From NCBI RefSeq assembly GCF_028993575.1, contig NZ_CP118615.1, positions 992,001 through 1,056,000 on the forward strand: a stretch of 64,000 nucleotides of DNA, written 5' to 3'. Positions 35,026 to 46,611 of this stretch are shown piece by piece. The stretch comes from Micromonospora cathayae. Its GTDB lineage: Bacteria > Actinomycetota > Actinomycetes > Mycobacteriales > Micromonosporaceae. How positions within the stretch are numbered: position 1 is the first letter of the stretch; every line of letters begins with the position of its first letter. The notes below the pieces were generated by a model. The model was not told the origin of the DNA and did no database searches. It was given only the letters and a program-made list of their open reading frames with translations. The position numbers were made by a program, and so were the translations under genes.

Positions 35026-35226
35026 TCAGCGGTACGCGTAGTTGCCGCCCGACCCCCGGTACGGCGGGGCCGGGTTCCCGACGACAGGGTCACCGTTGTC
35101 GTCGAGCTGGCTGAACTCGCCGCTGTCCCCCCGGTCGCGGCGGTCCATGTCGCACAGCGCCCAGCGCCCCGCCGAAGGGAAGCGCCGGTTGATGGGAAGG
35201 TTCTCGCCGTTCAGGCTGGTGTTCAC
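35026..35226 (-). CDS. orphan 66-residue protein
   Basis: This small protein starts at GTG with GGGGGA just upstream. It reads MNTSLNGENLPINRRFPSAG at the start and ends GGNYAYR. It is polar, rich in Asn, Asp, Gly and Arg, with a Pro/Gly/Tyr tail, one Cys and no signal peptide. I know no family. It has its own terminator, and a -10-like GATAGCCT lies upstream (minus strand near 35300), so it looks like a single-gene transcript. A RiPP precursor is conceivable, but no modifying enzyme is nearby. Confidence 0.55.
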   Translation of the reverse strand: MNTSLNGENLPINRRFPSAGRWALCDMDRRDRGDSGEFSQLDDNGDPVVGNPAPPYRGSGGNYAYR

Positions 35227-35745
35227 GATTCCCCCACATTCCGAGAGCCGGCGGCGAAGCCGTCGGCACGGGTTCCCACGTTTCCGTGAGAATGCCTGAG
35301 GCTATCGATGGTGATACCACTTGTGACTGTCGAGAAAGCTGCACGGGCAAGTAACAACTGCCCGGTTGATCAACCACAACCGAACGGCCCATGCGCCTCA
35401 GGCGATCGGCGCATGCCTATGCACTGAGGGTGATGGAGCAGGTCGGCCCGGGTGAGCACGGCCAGATGGGGTCCACCGGGCCCGGAGAGAGCGGTCGGCG
35501 GTAACTGCTACCGCACCTCCACCGCCGTGCCGCCGGTTCGTCACCGGGCGAGCCGGGACCAGTCGACAAGGGATCCCGAGAAATTGCGCAGGTAGCCGGC
35601 CTCTCCGCCGTTGTTCCCCGATGTGGCGGCCCGACCGCCGGTACCGATGGGTGGAGCTGAACGTGTCCTTCTTGGTGTGCAGATAGACACCCGCTACGGC
35701 CGGCGGTCGGAAGTCACCGACGAACCGCGGACCCGGTCGTCGCGC
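35227..35745. other. gene-poor region
   Basis: This 519-bp region contains no confident gene. A perfect 12-bp palindrome lies at 35364-35375. A 49-codon frame on the minus strand (35541-35690) is too weak to call. Confidence 0.4.
35364..35375. promoter_or_regulatory. 12-bp perfect palindrome
   Basis: GGTTGATCAACC is a perfect palindrome in the upstream region of the 66-codon gene and may be an operator. The evidence is only its symmetry and its lower GC content. Confidence 0.3.
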
Positions 35746-36417
35746 TCAGCGGCCGGGGGCCGACGGTCCGCCGCCGACGCGGGCGGTCGCGTCCGCCACG
35801 GTGGCCCGCAGGGCGTCCGGATCCCAGCGACCGGCCACCCCGGGCCGCCCGGCCAGGTAGTCGACGATCCGGTCCACGGCCCAGCCGTGCGCCTCGGCGA
35901 GACCGGCGGCCAGCAGCCCGAGGTAGGTGGCGGCCGGCGGGTTCCACGGCACGTCACCGGCGCGACCGGGCGCGGTGAAGGTGACCAGCGGGTACCCGTC
36001 GCGCAGCCCGGCGCAGACCAGGGTCTCGTACCGGCCCGGCCCGAGGGTCACCGTGCCCCGCTCGACGGCCGCCGCGAGCAGCGCCAGGTCGGTGCCGGGC
36101 GGCCGGTACATCTCCTGCGCGGCCACGTCGGCGAACTGGCCGGCGGTGAGCAGGTACGCCCGCGCCGCCACCTCGCCGGGCAGCTCCGGGTCGTAGAAGG
36201 CCATCCCGCCGGTCCAGGCCCGCGACTCGCCGGCGAAGTAGACGCCGCCCGGCAGGAACACCGGGACGCTGCGCCGGGGCGGGCGAGGGTCCCGGCAGCC
36301 CGGGTACGTCCGCAGCCCGCCGGGCGGCCGGCCACCGCCCAGGTAGCAGGCGAGCCGGGCGGCGTGCAGGTTCGAGCCGTAGGCGACGTACCACACCGGC
36401 TCGGACGACTCGGCCAC
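35746..36417 (-). CDS. gamma-glutamylcyclotransferase-like protein
   Basis: The 223-residue protein begins with VWYVAYGSNLHAARL, the YGSN motif of the gamma-glutamylcyclotransferase/AIG2-like fold. GGVYFAGESRAWTGGMAFYD follows in the position of the second conserved strand. Homologues in actinobacteria are often misannotated as histone deacetylases. The GTG at 36417 lies six bases after TACCGT on the minus strand, a leaderless layout. The substrate is unknown. Confidence 0.78.
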   Translation of the reverse strand: MAESSEPVWYVAYGSNLHAARLACYLGGGRPPGGLRTYPGCRDPRPPRRSVPVFLPGGVYFAGESRAWTGGMAFYDPELPGEVAARAYLLTAGQFADVAAQEMYRPPGTDLALLAAAVERGTVTLGPGRYETLVCAGLRDGYPLVTFTAPGRAGDVPWNPPAATYLGLLAAGLAEAHGWAVDRIVDYLAGRPGVAGRWDPDALRATVADATARVGGGPSAPGR

Positions 36418-36576
36418 TCGCCCACGGTAGCGACCGGTCCCGGTCGTCCACAGCCGCAGTCCACAGCCTGTGGATAGAACGTGTGTACGAGCACCGCCTG
36501 GACCGTCACCCGGTGAGTACGCTTGATCGCGAGGTCCGGGGCCGCCGGACCCGCCCCGACCTGGAACGACGCCTGC

Positions 36577-37998
36577 GTGAACCTGGACCGAGTCATCCGT
36601 GACGTGACGGTACGCCTGCCGATGGCGTCGACCGCCGTCGAAGCCTGCCAGTGGACGGTCGCCACGCTGTCCCGGTACGCCCCGGCGACGATCTCCGTCC
36701 TGCTCCAGGTGCACGACCGGCTGCGGTGTGTGGCGGCCACCGGCTCCTGGCAGGTGTATGCGACCGTACCGCCGAAGGCGGGGATCGTCGGCCGGGTCTA
36801 CGCCTCCGGTACCGGCGCGACCGTGGCCCGGGTCGACGACGACCCGGACTACCTGCCGGTCCGGCCGGACGTGACCGCCGAGATCTGCGTACCGGTGGTC
36901 GACCCGGCCGGCCGGCCCCTCGGGGTGCTCGACCTCCAGTGGTCCGAGCCGGTGGATCTCGGGCCGTGGCGGGAGACCGCGGAGCGGATCGCCGGCCGGC
37001 TCGGCGCGCGGATCATGGCGCTGGGCGGACCGCCGGCCGAGACCCGCAGCGAGAAGATGCTCCGGCACGCCGCCGCGTTCAGTTCGGCCGCCACCGAATG
37101 GGATCTGCTCACCGCGGCGATCTGCGCGGCCCGGGACGTCTCCGGGCTCTCCGCCGCCGTGCTGGTCCTGCCCGGTCCGGACGGCCCCCGGCTCGGCGCC
37201 CCACCGCGTACCCCGGGCGAGTTGGAGGCCCGGATCCGGGCCGAGCTGGTCGAGGCCGGTGCCGGCCCGCTCGGCCGGCTGATGAGCCGCACCCGCCGGT
37301 ACGGTGCCGGGTACACCCTCGGCGAGGCGGGGCACCCGCCGACCGAGGACCACCAGCCGCTGGCCCGGGCCGGGGTACGCACCCTGATCACCGTGCCGGT
37401 CGGGCCACCGGAGACCGGCGGTGTGCTCCTGGTCGCCGACGAGCGGCTGCTCCAGCCGGACCCGACCACGGTCAACCTGATCGAGTTGCTCGCCGGGCAG
37501 GCGTGGACCTGCCTGGACCGGCTGCGCACCCTCGCCCGGTTGCGGGAGCAGGCCAGCTCCGATCCGCTCACCGGGCTGCGGCACACCGGGCCGTTCGGCC
37601 GGCGGATCGCCCGTGCCACCCCGGGACGGACCGCCCTGCTGGCGATCGACGTGGACGGCTTCAAGAGCGTCAACGACACGTACGGCCACCAGGCCGGCGA
37701 CCAGGTGCTGGTGGGGCTGGCGCGGGCGCTGGAGGCGGCGCTGCGGCACGGCGACGAGCTGTACCGGGTCGGTGGGGACGAGTTCGTGGCGGTGATCGAG
37801 GTGAGCCGTCCGGAGGAGGCGGTCCGGATCGCCGAGCGGCTCGCCCAGGCGGCCCGGGACACCGGACGGACGATCAGCGTGGGAGTGGCCCTGCCCCGGC
37901 CGGGTGAAGCCCCCGAGTCGACGCTGCGCCGCGCCGACCAGGCCCTGTACGCGGTGAAGCGGCGGGGCCGCGACGGCGTCCAACTCGCCCCCGCCTGA
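36577..37998 (+). CDS. GAF-GGDEF protein, probable diguanylate cyclase
   Basis: The 473-residue protein has an N-terminal GAF-like sensor domain (about 1-160) and a second GAF-like region (about 175-310). A GGDEF domain follows, with SSDPLTGLRHTGPFGRRI, a metal-binding DVDGFKSVNDTYGH, and an intact VGGDEF active-site loop. It should make cyclic di-GMP. No EAL domain or transmembrane helix is visible. The start at GTG 36577 is tentative; a longer frame starts at TTG 36523. It is convergent with asd, and its stop codon is followed by imperfect repeats. Confidence 0.85.
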   Translation: MNLDRVIRDVTVRLPMASTAVEACQWTVATLSRYAPATISVLLQVHDRLRCVAATGSWQVYATVPPKAGIVGRVYASGTGATVARVDDDPDYLPVRPDVTAEICVPVVDPAGRPLGVLDLQWSEPVDLGPWRETAERIAGRLGARIMALGGPPAETRSEKMLRHAAAFSSAATEWDLLTAAICAARDVSGLSAAVLVLPGPDGPRLGAPPRTPGELEARIRAELVEAGAGPLGRLMSRTRRYGAGYTLGEAGHPPTEDHQPLARAGVRTLITVPVGPPETGGVLLVADERLLQPDPTTVNLIELLAGQAWTCLDRLRTLARLREQASSDPLTGLRHTGPFGRRIARATPGRTALLAIDVDGFKSVNDTYGHQAGDQVLVGLARALEAALRHGDELYRVGGDEFVAVIEVSRPEEAVRIAERLAQAARDTGRTISVGVALPRPGEAPESTLRRADQALYAVKRRGRDGVQLAPA

Positions 37999-38046
37999 CC
38001 GTCCTCCCCGCTGCCGGCTGACCGCCTCCGCTACCTGACCGCCTCC
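37996..38046. repeat. imperfect repeats from the stop codon of the GGDEF gene
   Basis: TGACCG(T)CCTCC-like units occur at 37996-38007, 38019-38029 and 38036-38046. The first contains the TGA stop codon of the GGDEF gene. The copies differ by one base insertion. Confidence 0.65.
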
Positions 38047-38127
38047 TGACCCGGCCTTCGCTGCCGCCGGTTCCACCAGCGCGCGTGGAAAGCCGCCGGC
38101 CCGTCAGCGGGAACGCGTCGGTCCCCT

Positions 38128-38173
38128 CTAGCGGGCGCGGAACTCGGCGGCTAGCGGGCGCGGAACTCGGCGG
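38128..38173. repeat. 23-bp tandem duplication at the end of asd
   Basis: The sequence from CTAGCGGGCGCGG to AACTCGGCGG (23 bp) is identical at 38128-38150 and 38151-38173. The second copy contains the asd stop codon (38151-38153) and its last codons. The first copy lies just downstream. Confidence 0.95.
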
Positions 38174-39209
38174 CGACCAGCTCGGCGATCTGGGCGGTGT
38201 TCAGGGCGGCGCCCTTGCGGAGGTTGTCGCCGGTGACGAAGAGGTCCAGGGCGCGCGGGTCGTCGAGGGCACGGCGGATCCGGCCGACCCAGGACGGGTC
38301 GGTGCCGACCGCGTCGATCGGCATCGGGAACTCGCCCGAGGCCGGGTCGTCGACCAGGATCACCCCGGGGGCGTTGCGCAGCGCCTCGCGGGCCCCCTCG
38401 GCGTCCACCTCGGCGGCGAAGACCGCGTGTACGGCCACCGAGTGGCCGGTCACCACCGGCACCCGTACGCAGGTGGCGGAGACCTTCAGGTCGGGCAGCC
38501 CGAGGATCTTGCGCGACTCGTTGCGCAGCTTCATCTCCTCGGACGACCAGCCGCCGTCGGCGAGCGAGCCGGCCCAGGGGACGACGTTGAGGGCCAGCGG
38601 CGCGGGGAACGGCCCCAGGTCGTCCCCGACCGCCTGCCGTACGTTGCCGGGGCGGGAGCCGAGCGCCCGGTCCCCGGCGATCTTGCCGAGTTGGTCGTGC
38701 AGGGCGTCCACGCCGGCCTGCCCGGCCCCGGAGACCGCCTGGTAGGAGGCGAGCACCAGCTCGCGCAGGCCGTACTCGCGGTGCAGCGGCGCGATGGCGA
38801 CGATCATCGCGAGGGTGGTGCAGTTGGCGTTGGCGATGATCCCCTTGGGCCGGTTGCGGACCTGCTCCGGGTTGATCTCCGGGACCACCAGCGGGACGTC
38901 CCGGTCCATCCGGAAGGCACCGGAGTTGTCCACCGCGACCGCGCCCCGGGCCACCGCGACCGGCGCCCACTCGGCGGAGACCTCGTCCGGTACGTCGAAC
39001 ATGGCCACGTCGACCCCGTCGAACGCCTCCGGGGTCAGGGCCTGGACGACCAGCTCCTCACCCCGGCAGCGCACCCGCCGCCCCACCGAGCGTGCCGAGG
39101 CGATCAGCCGGATCTCGCCCCAGACGTTCTTCCGGGCGGAGAGCAGTTCGCACATCACGGTGCCGACGGCACCGGTCGCCCCGACCACGGCAAGGGTGGG
39201 CAGCGACAT
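38151..39209 (-). CDS. asd: aspartate-semialdehyde dehydrogenase
   Basis: The 352-residue enzyme has the NADP-binding start [14 protein letters not shown], the active-site cysteine in [11 protein letters not shown], and [11 protein letters not shown] and [10 protein letters not shown] of the catalytic domain (active-site histidine). It reduces aspartyl phosphate to aspartate semialdehyde, the branch point to lysine, threonine, methionine and diaminopimelate. It lies five bases after lysC in the same operon. A 23-bp tandem duplication includes its stop codon. Confidence 0.95.
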   Translation of the reverse strand: MSLPTLAVVGATGAVGTVMCELLSARKNVWGEIRLIASARSVGRRVRCRGEELVVQALTPEAFDGVDVAMFDVPDEVSAEWAPVAVARGAVAVDNSGAFRMDRDVPLVVPEINPEQVRNRPKGIIANANCTTLAMIVAIAPLHREYGLRELVLASYQAVSGAGQAGVDALHDQLGKIAGDRALGSRPGNVRQAVGDDLGPFPAPLALNVVPWAGSLADGGWSSEEMKLRNESRKILGLPDLKVSATCVRVPVVTGHSVAVHAVFAAEVDAEGAREALRNAPGVILVDDPASGEFPMPIDAVGTDPSWVGRIRRALDDPRALDLFVTGDNLRKGAALNTAQIAELVAAEFRAR

Positions 39210-39214
39210 GTGCG

Positions 39215-40480
<1,266 letters not shown>

Positions 40481-40747
40481 GACGGCGCACTCCCTCCCAG
40501 CAGCCCTGAGCGTGCCGACGCCGCCGGGTCCAGTGGCCGGCGGCGCGGGTCAGACCACCCCAGGGTATCGGGCGGCTCTGTCCGGCGGGTCAGGTGATCC
40601 CACCATCCGGCCCGGGAGCGGCCCGGACCACACCCGGTGTCCAGCGCCGTCCGCCGCCCCGGCCGTACCCGCCGGCAGCGGCGACACGCCGGGCCGGTGG
40701 CGGCCACCCGGGCTCCCGGAGCCGGCCGTGGTGCGGAGAATGGGCGG

Positions 40748-41566
40748 GTGCCTACCGGTGTCCACCTCCGTGCCACGCGCCGCCGGCCGACCGGCCTGCT
40801 CGCGCTGACCGTCCCGCTCCTGCTCGCGACCGGCTCGCCGCTGGCCGGCTGCGCCGCCGACGGGACACCGCCCGACCCGCCGGAGCCGGCCAGCGGGACC
40901 CCGGCCGAGGCGGACGGTGCCCGGGACGAACTCGCCGCGCTCGCCGCAGCGGCCCAGGACCGCCACCTGACCGCCAGCTACACCCTCGCCGTCGACGGCG
41001 AGGCGTCCCGCACCATCACCGTGACCAGCGCCAACGACGGCACCTGGCGGGTGGACGTGCCGGGCTGGGCGCTCGGCGGGACGGTGGACATCTCGCTGGC
41101 CGCCACCGCCGAGGGGCTGTTCCAGTGCGCCCTGCCCTCGGCGACCCGCCCCGAACCGGCCGCCTGCGTACGCCTCGGCGACCCGGACGACACGATCCCC
41201 CGCCGGCTCGACCCCCGGGTGCAGCATCCCTTCACCGACTGGCTGGACGTGCTCACCGACCGGCAGGCCCCGCTCGCGGTCTCGGTCAGCCGCCCGCTGC
41301 CCGAGGCGACCGGCACCTGCTACTCGGTCGAGTCCACCTCGGCGTCGCTGAACCCGCCGCTCGACGTCGGGATCTACTGCTACGACGCCGACGGCACGCC
41401 GACCGCCGTCCGGACGGCCCTGGGCACGCTGCGGCTGGCCGCCCCGCCCGGTCCCGCACCGGCTACCGTGCAGCTCGCCGGCCCGGTCACCGAGGGCGAG
41501 CCGCTGGGTACGGCAGTTCCGCCCACCCCGGAGGAGCCAGCCACCGACCCGACGACCACACCCTGA
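40748..41566 (+). CDS. lipoprotein of unknown function
   Basis: The 272-residue protein starts at a GTG with an Arg-rich signal peptide and the lipobox SPLAGC, so it is a predicted lipoprotein. The body is beta-rich, with VDGEASRTITVTSANDGTWR and a cysteine pair that may form a disulfide (TGTCYSV and IYCYDADG). It resembles actinobacterial lipoproteins of unknown function (LppX/LprG-like outline, not proven). GAGAAT (40736-40741) lies six bases before the GTG, a leaderless layout. The C-terminal stop codon lies in an 18-bp tandem repeat. Confidence 0.72.
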   Translation: MPTGVHLRATRRRPTGLLALTVPLLLATGSPLAGCAADGTPPDPPEPASGTPAEADGARDELAALAAAAQDRHLTASYTLAVDGEASRTITVTSANDGTWRVDVPGWALGGTVDISLAATAEGLFQCALPSATRPEPAACVRLGDPDDTIPRRLDPRVQHPFTDWLDVLTDRQAPLAVSVSRPLPEATGTCYSVESTSASLNPPLDVGIYCYDADGTPTAVRTALGTLRLAAPPGPAPATVQLAGPVTEGEPLGTAVPPTPEEPATDPTTTP

Positions 41567-41634
41567 CCCACGACACCACCCTGACCCACGACACCACCCT
41601 GACCCACGACACCACCCTGACCCACGACACCACC
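41563..41634. repeat. four perfect 18-bp tandem repeats starting at a stop codon
   Basis: CTGACCCACGACACCACC occurs four times without change (41563-41580, 41581-41598, 41599-41616, 41617-41634), followed by a degenerate fifth copy. The first copy contains the TGA stop of the lipoprotein gene. Since 18 is divisible by three, every copy carries the stop in the same frame. Confidence 0.97.
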
Positions 41635-41765
41635 CTGATCGACGACGCCATCCTGACCGGGACCGGTTCCCACCGGGGCCGGCCCGGCGGACCGCGCTGA
41701 GCTGGGCGACCGTGAGCCACGTCCCAAACTCCGGGCGATGGTTTCGGAGAACTGTCGTGATCACG

Positions 41766-43754
<1,989 letters not shown>

Positions 43755-43767
43755 GTGAGACGCGGGT

Positions 43768-43805
43768 CTGACGGGTCCTCCGCTCCGGCGCGGAGGACCC
43801 GTCAG
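43768..43805. terminator. bidirectional hairpin terminator
   Basis: A 16-bp perfect stem (CTGACGGGTCCTCCGC at 43768-43783 pairing with 43790-43805) with a six-base loop lies between the convergent leuA and MFS genes. Confidence 0.9.
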
Positions 43806-43890
43806 CCCCGCGACTGCTCGGCCCGCGCCGTGCTCAGCCCTGCTGCTGTTCGGCCCGCGCCGTGATCAGCCCTGCTGTTCGGCCCGCGCC
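43801..43890. repeat. three imperfect 29-32 bp tandem repeats at the end of the MFS gene
   Basis: Units running from GTGATCAGCCCTGCTG to TTCGGCCCGCGCC occur at 43801-43829 (diverged), 43830-43861 and 43862-43890. The last contains the MFS stop codon (43866-43868) and final codons; the others lie downstream. Confidence 0.85.
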
Positions 43891-45296
43891 CGAGCGGTCG
43901 ACGTGGCGGCGAGCAGCGCCCCGGCCAGCAGCAGGCCCGCACACCACAGCAGCGCGCCCCGGTACGCGTGGGTCAGCTCCCGGGGCTGCTCGTACCCGGT
44001 GCCGGAGAGCCCGACCAGCAGCGGCAGCGCGGCCACCGCCAGCAGCCCACCCACCCGGGAGGCGGCGTTGTTGAAACCGCTGGCCACCCCGGCGAACCGG
44101 TCGTTCACGGCGGCCAGCACGGACGCGGTCAGCGGGGCCACCACCAGGGTCAGCCCCAGCCCGAACAGGGTCACCCCGGGCAGCACGTCGACCCAGTAGG
44201 AGGCACCCGGGCCGACCCGGCGCAGCAGGAGCAGCCCGGCGGCGGCGACCACCGGCCCGACGGTCAGCGGCAGACGCGGCCCGATCCGCGCGGCGAGCGC
44301 ACCGGCCCGCGACGACCCGACCAGCAGCAGCACGGTCAGCGGCAGGGTGGCCAGCCCGGTCATCAACGCCGACCAGCCGACCGCGTTCTGCAGGTACACG
44401 GCGAGGAAGAAGGTGAACCCGCCGAGGGCCGCGTACACCACCACGGTGAAGACGTTCAGCGCCGAGAAGAGCCGGCTGCGGAACAGCCCGGTGGGCAGCA
44501 TCGCGGACTCCCCGCGCCGCCGCTCGACCAGCACGAACGCCACCGCCGCGAGCACCCCGGCCAGCGCCGACACCAGCACCGCGGGGGAGCCGAGGCCGCG
44601 CGCCGGGGCGTCGATCAGGGCGTACGTGATCCCGGCCAGGCCGAGCGCGCCGAGCAGCGCGCCGAGGATGTCGAAGCGTCGGCCCCCGCTGCGGGCGGCG
44701 TTCTCGTCCCGGCTCTCCGGCACCCAGCGCAGCGCGGCCAGCACCACCGGGACGGCGAAGAGGACGTTGATGAAGAAGATCCACCGCCAGGACAGCGCGT
44801 CGATCAGCCAGCCACCGACGAACGGCCCGATCGCCGTGGAGACGCCGGACAGGCCGGCCCAGGTGCCGATGGCCTTGCCCCGGTCGTCCGGGTGGAAGCT
44901 GGCCTGGAGCACCGAGAGGGATCCCGGGGTGAGCAGCGCCCCGCCCGCGCCCTGGAGCACCCGGGCGACGATCAGCGTGCCGGTGCCCTGGGCGAGTCCG
45001 CAGAGCACCGAGGCGACGGTGAACCACACCACCCCGATCAGGAAGACCCGCCGTCGGCCGAACCGGTCCCCGAGTGCCCCGCCGAGCAGCACGAACGCCG
45101 CCAGCATCAGCAGGTAGCCGTTGATCGTCCACTGGAGATCCGCCACCGTCGCGCCGAGATCCTGGCCGAGCCGGGGCAGGGCGACGTTCACCACGGTCGA
45201 GTCCAGGAAGACCATGCCGGAGGCGAGGATCGCGGCGAGCAGCGTGCCCCGGCCGGCCGTGGTGCCGGTCCGCAGCGCAGGCGTGGATGTGGTCAC
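43866..45296 (-). CDS. MFS drug exporter, DHA2 (EmrB/QacA) family
   Basis: The 476-residue protein has about 14 transmembrane helices, with the family motifs LDSTVVNVALP in helix 1, LGDRFGRRRVFL between helices 2 and 3, and the motif C-like GPFVGGWL. It is a proton-driven multidrug exporter by family. The GTG at 45296 has GGAGG upstream. It is divergent from the HNH lipoprotein gene. The substrate is unknown. Its stop lies in imperfect tandem repeats. Confidence 0.9.
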   Translation of the reverse strand: MTTSTPALRTGTTAGRGTLLAAILASGMVFLDSTVVNVALPRLGQDLGATVADLQWTINGYLLMLAAFVLLGGALGDRFGRRRVFLIGVVWFTVASVLCGLAQGTGTLIVARVLQGAGGALLTPGSLSVLQASFHPDDRGKAIGTWAGLSGVSTAIGPFVGGWLIDALSWRWIFFINVLFAVPVVLAALRWVPESRDENAARSGGRRFDILGALLGALGLAGITYALIDAPARGLGSPAVLVSALAGVLAAVAFVLVERRRGESAMLPTGLFRSRLFSALNVFTVVVYAALGGFTFFLAVYLQNAVGWSALMTGLATLPLTVLLLVGSSRAGALAARIGPRLPLTVGPVVAAAGLLLLRRVGPGASYWVDVLPGVTLFGLGLTLVVAPLTASVLAAVNDRFAGVASGFNNAASRVGGLLAVAALPLLVGLSGTGYEQPRELTHAYRGALLWCAGLLLAGALLAATSTARARAEQQG

Positions 45297-45396
45297 GGCT
45301 TCCCATCCTCCCGTTCGGGATATGAGAGTTGCCACGAAACGCCGAAACCAGGCCGCGTTGCCGTGCGGAACGCGGGAAAGCCCGCAAGCTGGAGGG

Positions 45397-46062
45397 GTGT
45401 CGTCTCCACGTACCAGATCAGGACCTCGCCCGTTCGCGGCGGTCGCGCTCGCCGCGGTGCTCGCCCTCGCCGCCGGTTGCACACCGGTGGCGGAAACAGA
45501 GGCACCACCGCCGTCCGGCGGGGGCAACGCGATCGAGCAGTTGGAGACCTTGACGGTGGCGAGCGCCGGCTCGATGCGCGGCTACAGCCGGGACAAGTTC
45601 CCACACTGGCGGGACACCGGCAAGAACTGCGACGTCCGGGACACCGTCCTGGAGCGGGACGGCAGCGACATCAAGCTCTCCGGCTGCAACGTGGTCGCCG
45701 GCCGCTGGGAGAGCGTGTACGACAACCGCAGCTTCACCGACCCGTCCGACGTCGACATCGACCACATGGTGCCACTGGCGAACGCGTGGCGTTCCGGGGC
45801 GAACGAGTGGGACGACGCGAAGCGGGGCGACTTCGCCAACGACCTGACCCGACCGCAGCTCATCGCGGTTTCCGCCAGCTCGAACCGGGCAAAGGGTGAT
45901 CAGGACCCGGCACAGTGGAAGCCGGCGAACCGCTCGTACTGGTGTGAGTACGCCACGAACTGGGTGGCGGTCAAGCACCACTGGCGGCTCTCGGTGACCA
46001 CCGCCGAGAAGGCCGCGCTGGCGGACATGTTGGAGGGGTGTACGTGGGCGAACAAGCCGTGA
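45397..46062 (+). CDS. HNH/DUF1524-type secreted nuclease-like lipoprotein
   Basis: The 221-residue protein has a signal peptide with lipobox LALAAGC and so should be a lipoprotein facing outward. The catalytic-type motif DVDIDHMVPLANAWRSGA (D-H-x-V-P-L) and LTRPQLIAVSASSNRAKGD are those of the HNH/GmrSD-C (DUF1524) family. The conserved SYWCEYA and LEGC cysteines may form a disulfide. Secreted actinobacterial members are likely nucleases for extracellular DNA. The GTG start is tentative. The next gene overlaps its end. Confidence 0.82.
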   Translation: MSSPRTRSGPRPFAAVALAAVLALAAGCTPVAETEAPPPSGGGNAIEQLETLTVASAGSMRGYSRDKFPHWRDTGKNCDVRDTVLERDGSDIKLSGCNVVAGRWESVYDNRSFTDPSDVDIDHMVPLANAWRSGANEWDDAKRGDFANDLTRPQLIAVSASSNRAKGDQDPAQWKPANRSYWCEYATNWVAVKHHWRLSVTTAEKAALADMLEGCTWANKP

Positions 46063-46418
46063 ACGGCACCGCGACCACACCGGCCGACGAGCAGACCGGC
46101 GGACCGGCCGACCCGGCTCCGGCCGGCGGGGAGCGGACCGACCCGGCACCCGCCGGTGGGCAGAGCGACCCGGAGAGCCGGACCAGCGACATCGTGCCCG
46201 GTCCCGGTGGCGTGATGACCGACGAGGTGGGCGTGGTGACCGGGGAGCTGACCCTGCGCACCGAGTTCGCCGCCGGTCAGGTCACGTTGCGCGTGCAGTA
46301 CAAGGACGCCGACGAGTGGTACGCGGTGACCGGCGGCCGGGCACCGCTGCCGGACCCGTCGGGGCTCGACGCCGTCCACACCATCGCCGTCGGGCTGCTG
46401 AACCGCCCCGAGGGCTGA
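46044..46418 (+). CDS. small acidic protein overlapping the HNH gene
   Basis: The 124-residue protein has a Pro/Ala/Gly/Asp-rich N-terminal half and a folded C-terminal half (GELTLRTEFAAGQVTLRVQY, then DEWYAVTG and DAVHTIAVGLLNRP). I do not recognise it. GGAGG (46032-46036) supports the GTG at 46044; GTGs at 46038 and 46059 are alternatives. Overlap with the HNH gene suggests coupled expression, so it might be an immunity or partner protein; that is a guess. Confidence 0.6.
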   Translation: MGEQAVNGTATTPADEQTGGPADPAPAGGERTDPAPAGGQSDPESRTSDIVPGPGGVMTDEVGVVTGELTLRTEFAAGQVTLRVQYKDADEWYAVTGGRAPLPDPSGLDAVHTIAVGLLNRPEG

Positions 46419-46489
46419 CCGCCGGGACGGGGCCGGTGCGGCCCGGGAGCGACCCCGCTTCGGCGGGCTGACCGCCCGGGACGGGCCGG
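46412..46489. repeat. 25-bp imperfect direct repeat at a stop codon
   Basis: GGGCTGACCGCCGGGACGGG and following bases (46412-46436) recur with small changes at 46465-46489. The first copy contains the TGA stop of the small acidic protein (46416-46418). Confidence 0.75.
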
Positions 46490-46516
46490 GTAGCGGGCCG
46501 GCGGTCGGCGGAGCTT

Positions 46517-46611
46517 CGTCGCCCCGCCGACCACGCAGACGTACCAGCCGTCGCCCCGCCGACCACGCAGACGTACCAGCCGTCGCGGGCGGACCGGTCA
46601 GACGTACGAGC
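46517..46611. repeat. 32-bp tandem duplication downstream of the ABC ATPase gene
   Basis: A 32-bp unit beginning CGTCGCCCCGCCGACCACG is identical at 46517-46548 and 46549-46580. A third, degenerate copy (46581-46611) includes the stop codon (46598-46600) and last codons of the oppF-like gene. The 3' end of the gene has apparently been copied downstream. Confidence 0.9.

Noticed and set aside
35026..35226. Lanthipeptide or lasso precursor
   Set aside because: The 66-residue product has a single Cys and no modifying enzyme within 5 kb, so it is kept only as an orphan small gene.
35541..35690. 49-codon minus-strand frame ending in LVDWSRLAR
   Set aside because: It has no ribosome binding site and no recognisable relatives, so it remains only a possibility.
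41563..41634. CRISPR-like array
   Set aside because: The 18-bp units are directly adjacent without spacers, so this is a tandem repeat, not CRISPR. No array or cas gene was seen elsewhere.
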